From DASSUC01 sp035649895 (GTDB lineage: Bacteria; Actinomycetota; Actinomycetes; Mycobacteriales; Micromonosporaceae): 64,000 nt of DNA. The translations under genes were made by a program, and so were the position numbers. Every line of letters starts with the position of its first letter. The first letter of the stretch is position 1. Where the stretch lies: the NCBI GenBank assembly GCA_035649895.1, contig DASRIS010000138.1, positions 1 through 64,000 on the forward strand, in the 5' to 3' direction. Shown here piece by piece: positions 39,723 to 47,199 of this stretch. The notes beneath the pieces are model-generated. The model searched no databases. It was not told where the DNA came from and saw only the letters and a program-made list of their open reading frames with translations.

Positions 39723-40040
39723 TCAGTCCAGCTGCGCCCACAGCTCCCGTTCCACCGGCGAGAGGGGATGGGTGGCAAGCCGTTCCGGGTGGCCCTCAGG
39801 CGGCCCGGGACGGTCGCCCGCAAGCCCCGCGTAGCCACCCGCCGGCGCCGGGTGGTCCGCGGCGGTTCCGGGCGGGTCCGCCGGCGACGGCACCTGTCGT
39901 GGTCGGGCGGCCCGGGCCGGCGGGGGGCCGTCCAGCAGGTGCGGGCTGACCGCGACCAGCAGGTAGCCGAAGTGCGCCAACCCGGCCGCGCACTCGCGGG
40001 CCAGGGCCCAGGCGAGCCGAGCCCACCGCCGCTTCGCCAT
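39723..40040 (-). CDS. Small Pro-rich protein (probably DUF6059-like)
   Basis: 105 aa, ATG at 40040 behind GGGAGAGG; a longer frame to 40217 lacks a ribosome site. MAKRRWARLAWALARECAAG is followed by SPHLLDGPPP, and the end GHPERLATHPLSPVERELWAQL matches small actinomycete proteins seen near SARP-regulated clusters. Function unknown. The two halves flank a Pro-rich linker. Confidence 0.6.
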   Translation of the reverse strand: MAKRRWARLAWALARECAAGLAHFGYLLVAVSPHLLDGPPPARAARPRQVPSPADPPGTAADHPAPAGGYAGLAGDRPGPPEGHPERLATHPLSPVERELWAQLD

Positions 40041-40188
40041 GGCCTCTCCCGCCTCGCCGCCCCGGCGCCCTGCCGGGCCGTAAGTATCGTGTGCCGCCGG
40101 TCTCGAGACCCGGTCGAGGTGGGTCGTCACCTTTACGGCCGTTCTTCGCCATCCCAGCTGCGCAGGCTGCCGGCACTGGAGGGACCCG

Positions 40189-40320
40189 ATGACGGACGGG
40201 TTCCACGACTTTGTCACGTCCCGGTACGTCTCCCTCGTCCGCTACGGCCTCCTCCTGACCGGACCCCTCGCTGACGCCCTCACCGAGGCGCAGCTGTCAC
40301 GGCTGCCAGGTCCGGGCTGA
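40189..40320 (+). pseudogene. Truncated SigE-type ECF sigma factor (N-terminal 43 aa)
   Basis: ATG at 40189 behind GGAGGG. The peptide MTDGFHDFVTSRYVSLVRYG then LLLTG strongly resembles the region-2 start of SigE-family extracytoplasmic sigma factors (FxxFVxxRxxxLxRxAxLLTG). After about 28 residues it loses the pattern and stops at 40318-40320. No downstream remnant is seen; the PadR gene on the other strand ends at 40370. Likely a deletion remnant, too short for the usual detection limits. Confidence 0.65.
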
Positions 40321-40369
40321 GGCCGTGAGATGCGCTGGTCCGGACCCTGGCTGAGGCGGTGCAGACGCG

Positions 40370-40969
40370 CTAGCCCACGCTGTGCCGGCTGCCCTCCCGG
40401 GCGCGCAGGTGGTCTACCAGGCCGCGGACCCAGCTCAGCTCGGCCTCCCACATGGCGCGCTGGTAGTCCACCTCGACCAGGAAGATCCGGTCCACCCCGC
40501 CAGGCACCGTGGCGACCCGCGCCTCGACCTCGGTCACCATCTGGTTGATGCTCGACTCCAGCGCGGCCACCCGCGCATCGAGAGCGGCCAGCGCACCCGC
40601 GCGGGGGAGTGACTGGATGAAGGCGAGCGCGGCCGGGAAGGCCGGGTACTCGGCGATCGGGACCGACAGCATCTCGGTCAGCCAGCGCTTGGCCGTGGCC
40701 ACGCCCTCCGGGGTGGCTTCGTAGACGCTCCGGTCCGGCCGTTTGGGCTGGCGCGTCGTCTCGCGGAGCCGGATCAGGCCGCTGCGGGCGAGCCGGTCGA
40801 TGGTCTGGTAGATGGCGTTGCGCTGGGTCACGTTGATGACCCGGTCCTTGTCCCACTCCTGGATCCGCTGGCGCAGGCCGTACGGGTGCATCGGCTCCTC
40901 GCCGAGCAGGAGCAGCACGGCCATTGCCAGCGGGGACCGCCGAGGGGGTTGGGTCGCCGAGCCCGCCAT
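40370..40969 (-). CDS. PadR-family transcriptional regulator
   Basis: 199 aa, ATG at 40969 behind GAGGA. Winged helix: LAMAVLLLLGEEPMHPYGLRQRI (core GEEPMHPYGLRQRI), IYQTIDRLARSGLI and RSVYEATPEGVATAKRWL, then the C-terminal helical dimerisation domain (VAALESSINQMVTEVEARV). PadR proteins repress phenolic or antibiotic-responsive efflux genes and often autoregulate; a matching operator lies at 41002-41026. It may sense the polyketide. Confidence 0.9.
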   Translation of the reverse strand: MAGSATQPPRRSPLAMAVLLLLGEEPMHPYGLRQRIQEWDKDRVINVTQRNAIYQTIDRLARSGLIRLRETTRQPKRPDRSVYEATPEGVATAKRWLTEMLSVPIAEYPAFPAALAFIQSLPRAGALAALDARVAALESSINQMVTEVEARVATVPGGVDRIFLVEVDYQRAMWEAELSWVRGLVDHLRAREGSRHSVG

Positions 40970-41001
40970 GGGGTGTCCTCACGTGGTGGATGGCCGATCT
41001 G

Positions 41002-41026
41002 ATGTTAATCATAGTAGGACTAACAT
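41002..41026. promoter_or_regulatory. Probable PadR operator
   Basis: ATGTTAATC and GACTAACAT form an interrupted palindrome (ATGT...ACAT type of PadR sites) over 25 bp, 33 bp upstream of the PadR start codon, in an AT-rich patch (also ATAGTA as possible -10). Confidence 0.6.
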
Positions 41027-41202
41027 CCTCGGCGTCCAGAGGAGCAAAGCCACGGTGCCGGCCAGGTGGTGGGCCAGCCGCGCTTCGCGCCTTGCGCATT
41101 ACTCCGGCGCGGTGACCGCAGTCGCACCCAGACAGTTCCTGTCGCGATCGTGATCTTGGAAGTCGTGGGGTTGGCTGAATGGGCTAACCGGGCAAGTGGG
41201 GC

Positions 41203-42249
41203 TCAGGCGGGCAGCGCCTCGATGGCGTGGAAGGTGAACGAGCTGTGCAGCGGCTTGACCTCACCGACCTTGAACCCGGCGGCTGCGAACAGGCGCTCGA
41301 ACTCCGCGAGGGTCCGGTCCAGGCCGGGGAAGACCACCATGATGGCTGCGTTGCGGACTGCGGCGGCCAGCACCTCGTCCGGATGTCCGGTGGTCCCCTC
41401 CTCCGGGACCAGCGAGTCCAGCACCACTACCCGGGCGTCCGCGGACATCGCCCTGCGGCAGGCCTCCAGGATTCGTACGCACGACTCGTCGTCCCAGTCA
41501 CAAAGGACGTTCTTCAACAGGTACGCGTCGGCTCCCTGCGGCAGCGACTTGAAGAAGTCGCCCGCAACCACGTCGCAGCGGTCCGACACGCCCGCGTCGT
41601 GCAGCACCGAGGGCGCGTCCGCCACGGCGAGAGCCGTGTCGAACACTGTTCCGCGCAGCTCGGGGTGTGCGGCCAGGATCGATGCCACCAGCGCGCCGTT
41701 GCCCCCACCGACGTCGACGACGTGCGCGAAGCGGCTGAAGTCGTAGTTCTCGATGATCGGGGCGTGGTTGGATGTCGTGTTGGTCGCCATCGACCGGTGG
41801 AAGTTGTCCGCAAGCTGCGGGTCCCGGGCGAGGTAGTCGAAGAAGCTGGTGCCGTGCACGAGGTTGAAGGACGGCTTTCCAGCGCGTACGGCCTCGTCGA
41901 GCGCCCCGAACGCCTGCCACACGGCCGGGTGGCTGTACCACGCGTCGTGCACGCTCGCCTGCCACGGCGCGTCGTCCAGGTAGATGCGGCCGGTCGGGCT
42001 CAGCGCGTACCGGCCGTCGGTCGTGCGCTCCAGCATCCCCACCGCCGCGGCCCCGTGGAGCAGCCGGGACATGTACCGCGGGTCGGTGCCCGTCTCCGCG
42101 ACCAGCTCCGCAACGGTCTTGGCCGACTCGCTGAGCAGCTTTGGGACACCCAGTCGTGAGGTGGTGCCGGCAATCTGAGAGATCGCAAAACCAAAGACGA
42201 GCGGCAGGATCTTCCCCATCTCTGGCAGTTCTGCGGTCTGGTTGCTCAT
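41203..42249 (-). CDS. O-methyltransferase-fold protein lacking the catalytic histidine
   Basis: 348 aa, ATG at 42249 behind GGGAGTG. Intact SAM loop VVDVGGGNGALVA and C-terminal HSSFTFHAIEALPA. The catalytic segment reads LLKNVLCDWDDESC: the general-base His of LHDW is Cys (codon TGT). The close paralogue at 46044-47087 keeps LLKSVLHDWDDESC. RdmB-type homologues of methyltransferases have become hydroxylases or decarboxylases, so this may not methylate. Expressed from a divergent SARP-boxed promoter with the SDR at 42435. Confidence 0.88.
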   Translation of the reverse strand: MSNQTAELPEMGKILPLVFGFAISQIAGTTSRLGVPKLLSESAKTVAELVAETGTDPRYMSRLLHGAAAVGMLERTTDGRYALSPTGRIYLDDAPWQASVHDAWYSHPAVWQAFGALDEAVRAGKPSFNLVHGTSFFDYLARDPQLADNFHRSMATNTTSNHAPIIENYDFSRFAHVVDVGGGNGALVASILAAHPELRGTVFDTALAVADAPSVLHDAGVSDRCDVVAGDFFKSLPQGADAYLLKNVLCDWDDESCVRILEACRRAMSADARVVVLDSLVPEEGTTGHPDEVLAAAVRNAAIMVVFPGLDRTLAEFERLFAAAGFKVGEVKPLHSSFTFHAIEALPA

Positions 42250-42307
42250 AGTGGACACTCCCAGTAGCGCTGCGGACGCAGGTCGACGCGGCCAGCGTTC
42301 GCCGGTG

Positions 42308-42325
42308 CTGTCGAACCTTGCTCGA
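42308..42325 (-). promoter_or_regulatory. SARP-type heptamer pair for the methyltransferase-like gene
   Basis: Minus strand: TCGAGCA (42325-42319) and TCGACAG (42314-42308), 11-bp period, about 60 bp before the start at 42249. Confidence 0.65.
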
Positions 42326-42382
42326 GACGAGGTCAAGGGGGCGGCCCCGGGCCGCCCTTCCCGCCCGGGCGCCCAGCCGTCG

Positions 42383-42400
42383 TCGAGCCCCGCTCGAGCG
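42383..42400 (+). promoter_or_regulatory. SARP-type heptamer pair for the SDR gene
   Basis: TCGAGCC (42383) and TCGAGCG (42394), 11-bp period, 35 bp before the start codon at 42435. This is close to the ideal DnrI-type sequence. Confidence 0.7.
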
Positions 42401-42434
42401 CCCCGCAACAGGCTGTGCGCGGGGAGGAGTGCGC

Positions 42435-43187
42435 ATGGACCTGGGTCTGCGGGGCCGGAAGGCATTGGTGACTGGCGGTACGCGCGGCATCGGGCGGGCC
42501 ACGGTGCTGGCTCTGGCGCGAGCCGGCGTGGACGTGGTCACCTGCTACCTGCGGGAGAGCGAGCCGGCCGAGTCGTTGCGGCGGGAGCTGACGGAGCTTG
42601 GCGGGAACCACCAGGTGATGCGCGCCGACCTGGCAGACGCCGAGCAGGTCCAGGCTCTGCTCGACGAGGTGCGCGACCGGTTCGGCCGGCTCGACGTGGT
42701 TGTCAACAACGCGTCCGCGCAGAACCAGCTGCCCTTCGAGGAGCTGACCCCGCAGGAGTGGCGGCGGATGGTCGACACCAACCTCACCGCCGTCGTCCTC
42801 GTGGTCCAGCGCGCGCTGCCGTTGCTCGGCGAAGGCGCGTCAGTGATCAGCCTGGGCACCAAGGCGGTGGAGCTCGGGGTGCCGATGCGGGCGCACTACA
42901 CCGCCACCAAGGGCGGGCTCGCGGCGCTGAACCGCTCCCTGGCCAAGGAGTACGGCCGGCGCGGCATCCGGTTCAACATCCTCGCCCTCGGCATCATCGC
43001 CACCGACGTGCTGGGCCGCCTACCGCCCGAGCAGTCCGCCGCGCTGCGCACCCGGTTCGCGCAGATCACCGCGCTTGGCCGGGTCGGTGAGCCGGAAGAG
43101 GTCGCCGGAGCCGTGCTCTGGCTCGCCAGCGACCTGTCCCGGTACGTCACCGGCGCGACCATCGCGGTCGACGGCGCGCTCTCCTGA
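42435..43187 (+). CDS. SDR ketoreductase, paralogue of 15779-16531
   Basis: 250 aa, ATG at 42435 behind GGGGAGGAG. TGGTRGIGRA, NNAS (Gly changed to Ser), SLGTK and YTATKGGL catalytic region, TGATIAVDGALS end. It starts MDLGLRGRKALVTGG, almost as in the core ketoreductase, suggesting gene duplication. It stands alone on its own SARP promoter, so it probably reduces a later keto group. Confidence 0.88.
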   Translation: MDLGLRGRKALVTGGTRGIGRATVLALARAGVDVVTCYLRESEPAESLRRELTELGGNHQVMRADLADAEQVQALLDEVRDRFGRLDVVVNNASAQNQLPFEELTPQEWRRMVDTNLTAVVLVVQRALPLLGEGASVISLGTKAVELGVPMRAHYTATKGGLAALNRSLAKEYGRRGIRFNILALGIIATDVLGRLPPEQSAALRTRFAQITALGRVGEPEEVAGAVLWLASDLSRYVTGATIAVDGALS

Positions 43188-43289
43188 CCGCGCAGCGCCC
43201 GTCTCCGGATCGCCTCGCGCCGACCGGTGCCTGCCCCCGTCTCTGGGACGCGGCCCCGGGCGCCTGCTCGTCTGGCGACCGCCTTGGGC

Positions 43290-43973
43290 CTACCAGCCAA
43301 GCGTCCGCTGGCCACGCAGGAAGGCGCCGGTGGGGCCGTCGTCCGGCAGCGTCGCCGCGTCAGCGATGTCGCGCGCCGCCTGCTCCGGCGTCTGCTCGGC
43401 CGTCGGCATCATCCTGGTCCGGGTCTGGCCGGGGTTCACCGCGTTCACCAGCACGCCGGTGCCCTTGGTCTGGGCTGCGAGCATGGTGGTCAGCCCGTTC
43501 AACGCGGTCTTCGAGACCGAGTATCCGGGCGTCCGGGCGAACAGCCCGATGCTGAACGAGCCGGTGGCGCTGGAGACGAACACCACCCGTCCCCAGCCGC
43601 GGCGCACCATGTCCGGCACGAACGCCTGCGCGACCCGCCACGAGCCCAGCAGGTTCACCGCGAACGTCCGCTCCACCAGGTCCAGCGAGACCGACAGCGG
43701 GTCGGCTCCGCCGTCGAGGAGGATCCCGGCGTTGGAGACGAGCACGTCGACCGGGCCCACCTGCTTGTGCGCCAGCCGTACGCTCTCGGGGTCGGTGACG
43801 TCCAGTGCGTGCGCACCTACCTCCGGCCCCAGCGCCGCGGCCGCCTGTGCCGCGGCGTCCGGGTCCCGCGCCGTGACCACCACCCGCAGGCCGCGGGAGC
43901 GCAGCTCGGCGGCGACTGCGTAGCCGATGCCGCGGTTGGCGCCGGTCACCAGCGCCACGCGGGGTACGGTCAT
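43290..43973 (-). CDS. SDR oxidoreductase (carbonyl-reductase-like)
   Basis: 227 aa, ATG at 43973. TGANRGIGYA cofactor site, NAGIL, SSATG serine and YSVSKTAL catalytic pair. Layout near plant/fungal carbonyl reductase-like classical SDRs (PGQTRTRM after the beta-6 strand). Last gene of the ferredoxin-P450-cupin-SDR operon read from about 45850. Possible reduction of an aldehyde or ketone intermediate. Confidence 0.86.
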   Translation of the reverse strand: MTVPRVALVTGANRGIGYAVAAELRSRGLRVVVTARDPDAAAQAAAALGPEVGAHALDVTDPESVRLAHKQVGPVDVLVSNAGILLDGGADPLSVSLDLVERTFAVNLLGSWRVAQAFVPDMVRRGWGRVVFVSSATGSFSIGLFARTPGYSVSKTALNGLTTMLAAQTKGTGVLVNAVNPGQTRTRMMPTAEQTPEQAARDIADAATLPDDGPTGAFLRGQRTLGW

Positions 43974-43991
43974 GTCTTCCTCCTGGATGAG

Positions 43992-44333
43992 TCAGTCGGT
44001 CTCGGCCGCCTCCGGCAGCCAGTAGATGCTCAGGATCCGCACCGGCTCGCCGTGGGCGTGGATGACGTGCCGCTCACCCGGTTGCAGGAGCACCGCGGTG
44101 CCGGTCGGCGCGGGGACCTCCCGGCCGTCCACGGTGAAGGTGGCCGCCCCACCCACCACGATCGCCAGCTCCACCTCGGGGTGGCAGTCCTCGGCGCTGT
44201 CGGAGCCGGCCGGCACCTGGCACCACATCGCGTCGAACGGGAGCCTACCGAGGTCGCCGTATTGAGACCACCGTCCGATGTGGATGCCGTACGCCGGCTC
44301 GAGCGCGGCCTTGTCGACGTTGAAGGTCTGCAC
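43992..44333 (-). CDS. Stand-alone cupin (possible N-N bond-forming partner of the MetRS-like protein)
   Basis: 113 aa, GTG at 44333 behind GGAGGAG. Single cupin barrel: MWCQVPAGSDSAEDCHPEVELAIVV (core DCHPEVELAIVV, with His and Glu ligands), then LLQPGERHVIHAHGEP with further His, and a SIYWLP end. This HxExE...HxxHxH pattern resembles the metal-binding cupin fused to MetRS-like domains in hydrazine synthetases (Spb38 type). Here it is separate and 13 kb away from 29690-31177, but under the same SARP-type regulation. Cupin call strong; partnership inferred. Confidence 0.8.
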   Translation of the reverse strand: MQTFNVDKAALEPAYGIHIGRWSQYGDLGRLPFDAMWCQVPAGSDSAEDCHPEVELAIVVGGAATFTVDGREVPAPTGTAVLLQPGERHVIHAHGEPVRILSIYWLPEAAETD

Positions 44334-44378
44334 GGGACTCCTCCGGCGGTCGTGGTCAGTGTTGGCGGGCGGGATGGG

Positions 44379-45572
44379 TCACCAGGCGACCATGAGCGTC
44401 AGCGGAGCGCGTACCAGCCCGCCCTTGCACCAGGTGACCTCGCCGGCCGGTACGGCCAGCCGCAGGCCGGCGAAGCGCCGCAGCAGTGAGCCGACCGCGA
44501 TCTGTAGCTCCATCCTGGCCAGAGCCGCGCCCAGGCAGCGATGGACCCCGTAGCCGAAGCTGAGGTGGGGGTTGCCCGGCCGGGTGAGGTCGATGCGGCT
44601 CGCGTCGGGGAACACCGCTTCGTCGTGGTTCGCCGCTGTCATCACCGGCAGCACGAACTCTCCGGCCCGGACCAGGACACCGCCGACCTCGACATCCTCG
44701 GTGGCGCGCCGGGGCAGCCCGGTCCCGACGCCCTGCGGCACGTACCGCAGCATCTCCTCCACGGCGGAGGGCATGAGGTCCGGCTGCTCGCGTAGCTGCC
44801 GTAGCTGGTCCGGGTTTGTCAGCAGCAGGTAGGCGAAGTTGGCTATCTCGTCAGCCGTCGCCTCATGGCCTGCGATGAGCACGGTGATCGCGATCGCGAC
44901 CAGCTCGTCATCGGTGAGCCCGGTGTCGCGGACCAGCGTGCTCAGCAGGTCCTCGCCCGGTTCGCTGTGCCGCCGCCCGACCAGCCCGACCAGGTAGCCG
45001 CGCAGCTCGTGGCCGATCTTCATGATCTGCTCGCCGGTCAGCTCGGCGAGCGCAGGCACCGAGAAGCTGTCAACCATCTCCAGGAACCGTGGCCGCTCCG
45101 GCTCCGGCACGCCCAGCAGCTCGCAGATCACGAGACCCGCCAGGGGCAGTGCGAACGACCGCATCAGGTCGGCCGGCGGTCCGGTGCGCTGCATGTCGTC
45201 GATGAGGCCGTCGACGATCTGCTCGACCCGCGGCCGGAGCCGCTCGACGCCGCGTACGGTGAACGACGAGGCCAGCAGCTGCCGCAGCCGGTTGTGCTCC
45301 GGCGCGTCCGTGACGATGAGCAGGTTCGCCTTCTGGATGAACGGGAGGATCCGTGGCTCGTCCGGCCCTACGGCCGCAGCACGGCTGAAGCGCTTGTCCG
45401 CGAGGACCGTCCTGACGTCGGAGTGCCGGACCGCCAGCCAGGTGGGCTTCCCGTACGGCAGTACGGCCTGGCACATGCCCGGGTCCTTGCGCAGCTGCGC
45501 CAGGGACGGGTCCACATCGAGCCCGGCCAGGTCGGTTGGGGGGAACGGCATCCGCTCGGACTCGGCGTCCAT
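44379..45572 (-). CDS. Cytochrome P450
   Basis: 397 aa, ATG at 45572, 10 bp after the ferredoxin stop (weak ribosome site). Canonical I-helix LIAGHEATADEI, EEMLRY ExxR and heme loop FGYGVHRCLGAALARMEL. CYP105/107-like actinomycete layout starting MPFPPTDL. The directly upstream ferredoxin gene is the obvious electron donor. Oxidative tailoring of the polyketide predicted. Confidence 0.92.
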   Translation of the reverse strand: MDAESERMPFPPTDLAGLDVDPSLAQLRKDPGMCQAVLPYGKPTWLAVRHSDVRTVLADKRFSRAAAVGPDEPRILPFIQKANLLIVTDAPEHNRLRQLLASSFTVRGVERLRPRVEQIVDGLIDDMQRTGPPADLMRSFALPLAGLVICELLGVPEPERPRFLEMVDSFSVPALAELTGEQIMKIGHELRGYLVGLVGRRHSEPGEDLLSTLVRDTGLTDDELVAIAITVLIAGHEATADEIANFAYLLLTNPDQLRQLREQPDLMPSAVEEMLRYVPQGVGTGLPRRATEDVEVGGVLVRAGEFVLPVMTAANHDEAVFPDASRIDLTRPGNPHLSFGYGVHRCLGAALARMELQIAVGSLLRRFAGLRLAVPAGEVTWCKGGLVRAPLTLMVAW

Positions 45573-45582
45573 GGTCGGGAGC

Positions 45583-45780
45583 CTATTCTTCAGAGTCGAT
45601 GTGAATGGACTGGGTGGGGCAGCCGCGTACGGCGCGCCGGACATCCTCGTGCAGGTCCGCGGGTGGATGCGGGTCGAGCACGGTGACCCGCCCGTCGTCG
45701 TCCTGGTCGAAGACGGCAGGGGCACGGTAGACGCATAGGCTGCTGACGATGCAGGTAGCGGAGTTGGCTGTCACGCGCAT
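45583..45780 (-). CDS. P450-associated ferredoxin
   Basis: 65 aa, ATG at 45780. Single-cluster ferredoxin with Cys10, Cys16 and Cys54 (CIVSSLC ... RGCPTQSI), so a [3Fe-4S] cluster is expected. VFDQDDDGRVTVLDP in the middle is typical of P450-coupled ferredoxins. First gene of the operon with the P450, cupin and SDR. Confidence 0.92.
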   Translation of the reverse strand: MRVTANSATCIVSSLCVYRAPAVFDQDDDGRVTVLDPHPPADLHEDVRRAVRGCPTQSIHIDSEE

Positions 45781-45851
45781 ATGGCACCTGCCGGGCTCGT
45801 CCGGAGGAGAGTCTGTTCGTCGGTCACGGTGCCGATCTTCGCTGGAGGGTA

Positions 45852-45869
45852 GCTCGAAGACCGGTTGAA
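45852..45869 (-). promoter_or_regulatory. SARP-type heptamer pair for the ferredoxin-P450-cupin-SDR operon
   Basis: Minus strand: TTCAACC (45869-45863) and TTCGAGC (45858-45852), 11-bp period, about 70 bp before the ferredoxin start. Confidence 0.55.
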
Positions 45870-45935
45870 CCTATGTGGAGCCGGCGGAGCCGCGGTCCAG
45901 CGGTGGCTAGCCGCCGTTACGCGCCTGGCGGGCGT

Positions 45936-45953
45936 TCGAGCGGGGTTCGAGGG
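45936..45953 (+). promoter_or_regulatory. SARP-type heptamer pair for the methyltransferase-AsnB operon
   Basis: TCGAGCG (45936) and TCGAGGG (45947), 11-bp period, about 90 bp before the start at 46044. Confidence 0.65.
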
Positions 45954-46043
45954 GGTGTTGACCCGCACCGGGCAGCGTGGCGACCCAGGGCCCGCCTGCC
46001 AGTGCGCGCCCGTCTGCCGTACCTGCGACGATGGGGACTTCTG

Positions 46044-47087
46044 ATGACCAAGCCAACCGAGCAGCTGCCGGAGACCGAGCAGTTCCTTCCGGTCATCTTT
46101 GGCTTCGCGCTTACCCAGATCGCCGGCACCACCGCCCGGCTGGGCATTCCGGACCTGCTCGACTCGCCCAAGACCGCCGACGAGCTGGCGGCGGCCACGG
46201 GCGCCGACCCGCGATGCCTGCAGCGGCTGCTGCGCGCGGCGACCGCGGTAGGGGTCCTCGGCGCGACCGACGGCGGCCTGTTCGAGCTCACCACGGTCGG
46301 CCGGATCTTCCGTAGCGACTCCCCATGGCAGGCGGGCCTGCACGACGCGATGCACAGCCACCTGGCGGTGTGGCGCGCCTGGGGCGCCCTGGAGGAGGCT
46401 GTCCGCAGTGGACAGCCGGCATTCGACATCGTCAACGGCATGGGCGTCTTCGACTACCTGCAGCGCGACGCGAAGCTGGCGGGATACTTCCACGCCACCA
46501 TGGCGACCGGCACGGCGGCTCAGCTCCCGTCGATCCTCGCCAACTATGACTTCAGCAGGTTCTCCCGCGTGGTCGACGTGGGCGGGGGGAACGGCACGTT
46601 CCTCGCCGCGGTGCTCGCCGCGAACCCGGGCCTGCGGGGCACTCTCTTCAACGCCGAGGACGGGCTCGCCGAGACACCCGAGATCCTCCGGCAGGCCGGA
46701 GTCGCCGACCGGTGCGACATCGTCGCGGGTAACTTCTTCGAGTCGGTTCCGGCGGGTGCCGACGCGTACCTGCTGAAGAGCGTCCTGCATGACTGGGATG
46801 ACGAGTCCTGCCAACGGATCCTGCGCAACTGCCGGGACGCGATGGGCCCGGACGGCCGGGTGGTCGTGCTCACCTCGCTCATGCCGGAGGGCAAGGCCAC
46901 CGAGGACCCGGGCGAGGCCCTGGCAGTGGCCATCCAGGACATCGAGATGATGGTGATGTGCCCGGGCGCGATCCGGACCCTCGCCGAGCACGAACGGCTC
47001 TTCGCCAACGCGGGCCTGCGGCTCGGTGAGGCGAGGTCGCTCTCCTGCCCCTTCCTGTTCCACGCGGTCGAGGGGCTGCCTGCCTAG
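46044..47087 (+). CDS. SAM-dependent O-methyltransferase, paralogue of 41203-42249
   Basis: 347 aa, ATG at 46044 behind GGGGA. VVDVGGGNGTFLA SAM loop, SVLHDWDDESC with intact His-Asp, GRVVVLTSLMPE. N-terminal PVIFGFALTQIAGTTARLG matches PLVFGFAISQIAGTTSRLG of the 41203 gene, so the two are duplicates; this one should be the active methyltransferase. Confidence 0.92.
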   Translation: MTKPTEQLPETEQFLPVIFGFALTQIAGTTARLGIPDLLDSPKTADELAAATGADPRCLQRLLRAATAVGVLGATDGGLFELTTVGRIFRSDSPWQAGLHDAMHSHLAVWRAWGALEEAVRSGQPAFDIVNGMGVFDYLQRDAKLAGYFHATMATGTAAQLPSILANYDFSRFSRVVDVGGGNGTFLAAVLAANPGLRGTLFNAEDGLAETPEILRQAGVADRCDIVAGNFFESVPAGADAYLLKSVLHDWDDESCQRILRNCRDAMGPDGRVVVLTSLMPEGKATEDPGEALAVAIQDIEMMVMCPGAIRTLAEHERLFANAGLRLGEARSLSCPFLFHAVEGLPA

Positions 47088-47199
47088 CTGCCCATCCGAC
47101 GGTGCCGGGACGGTCGCGTCCGTGGACCGCCGGGCGGGCCATCCAGACAACTCCAATATGGACCTATGCGCCACGGGCCGAAGACTGGAAGGGACTCGC

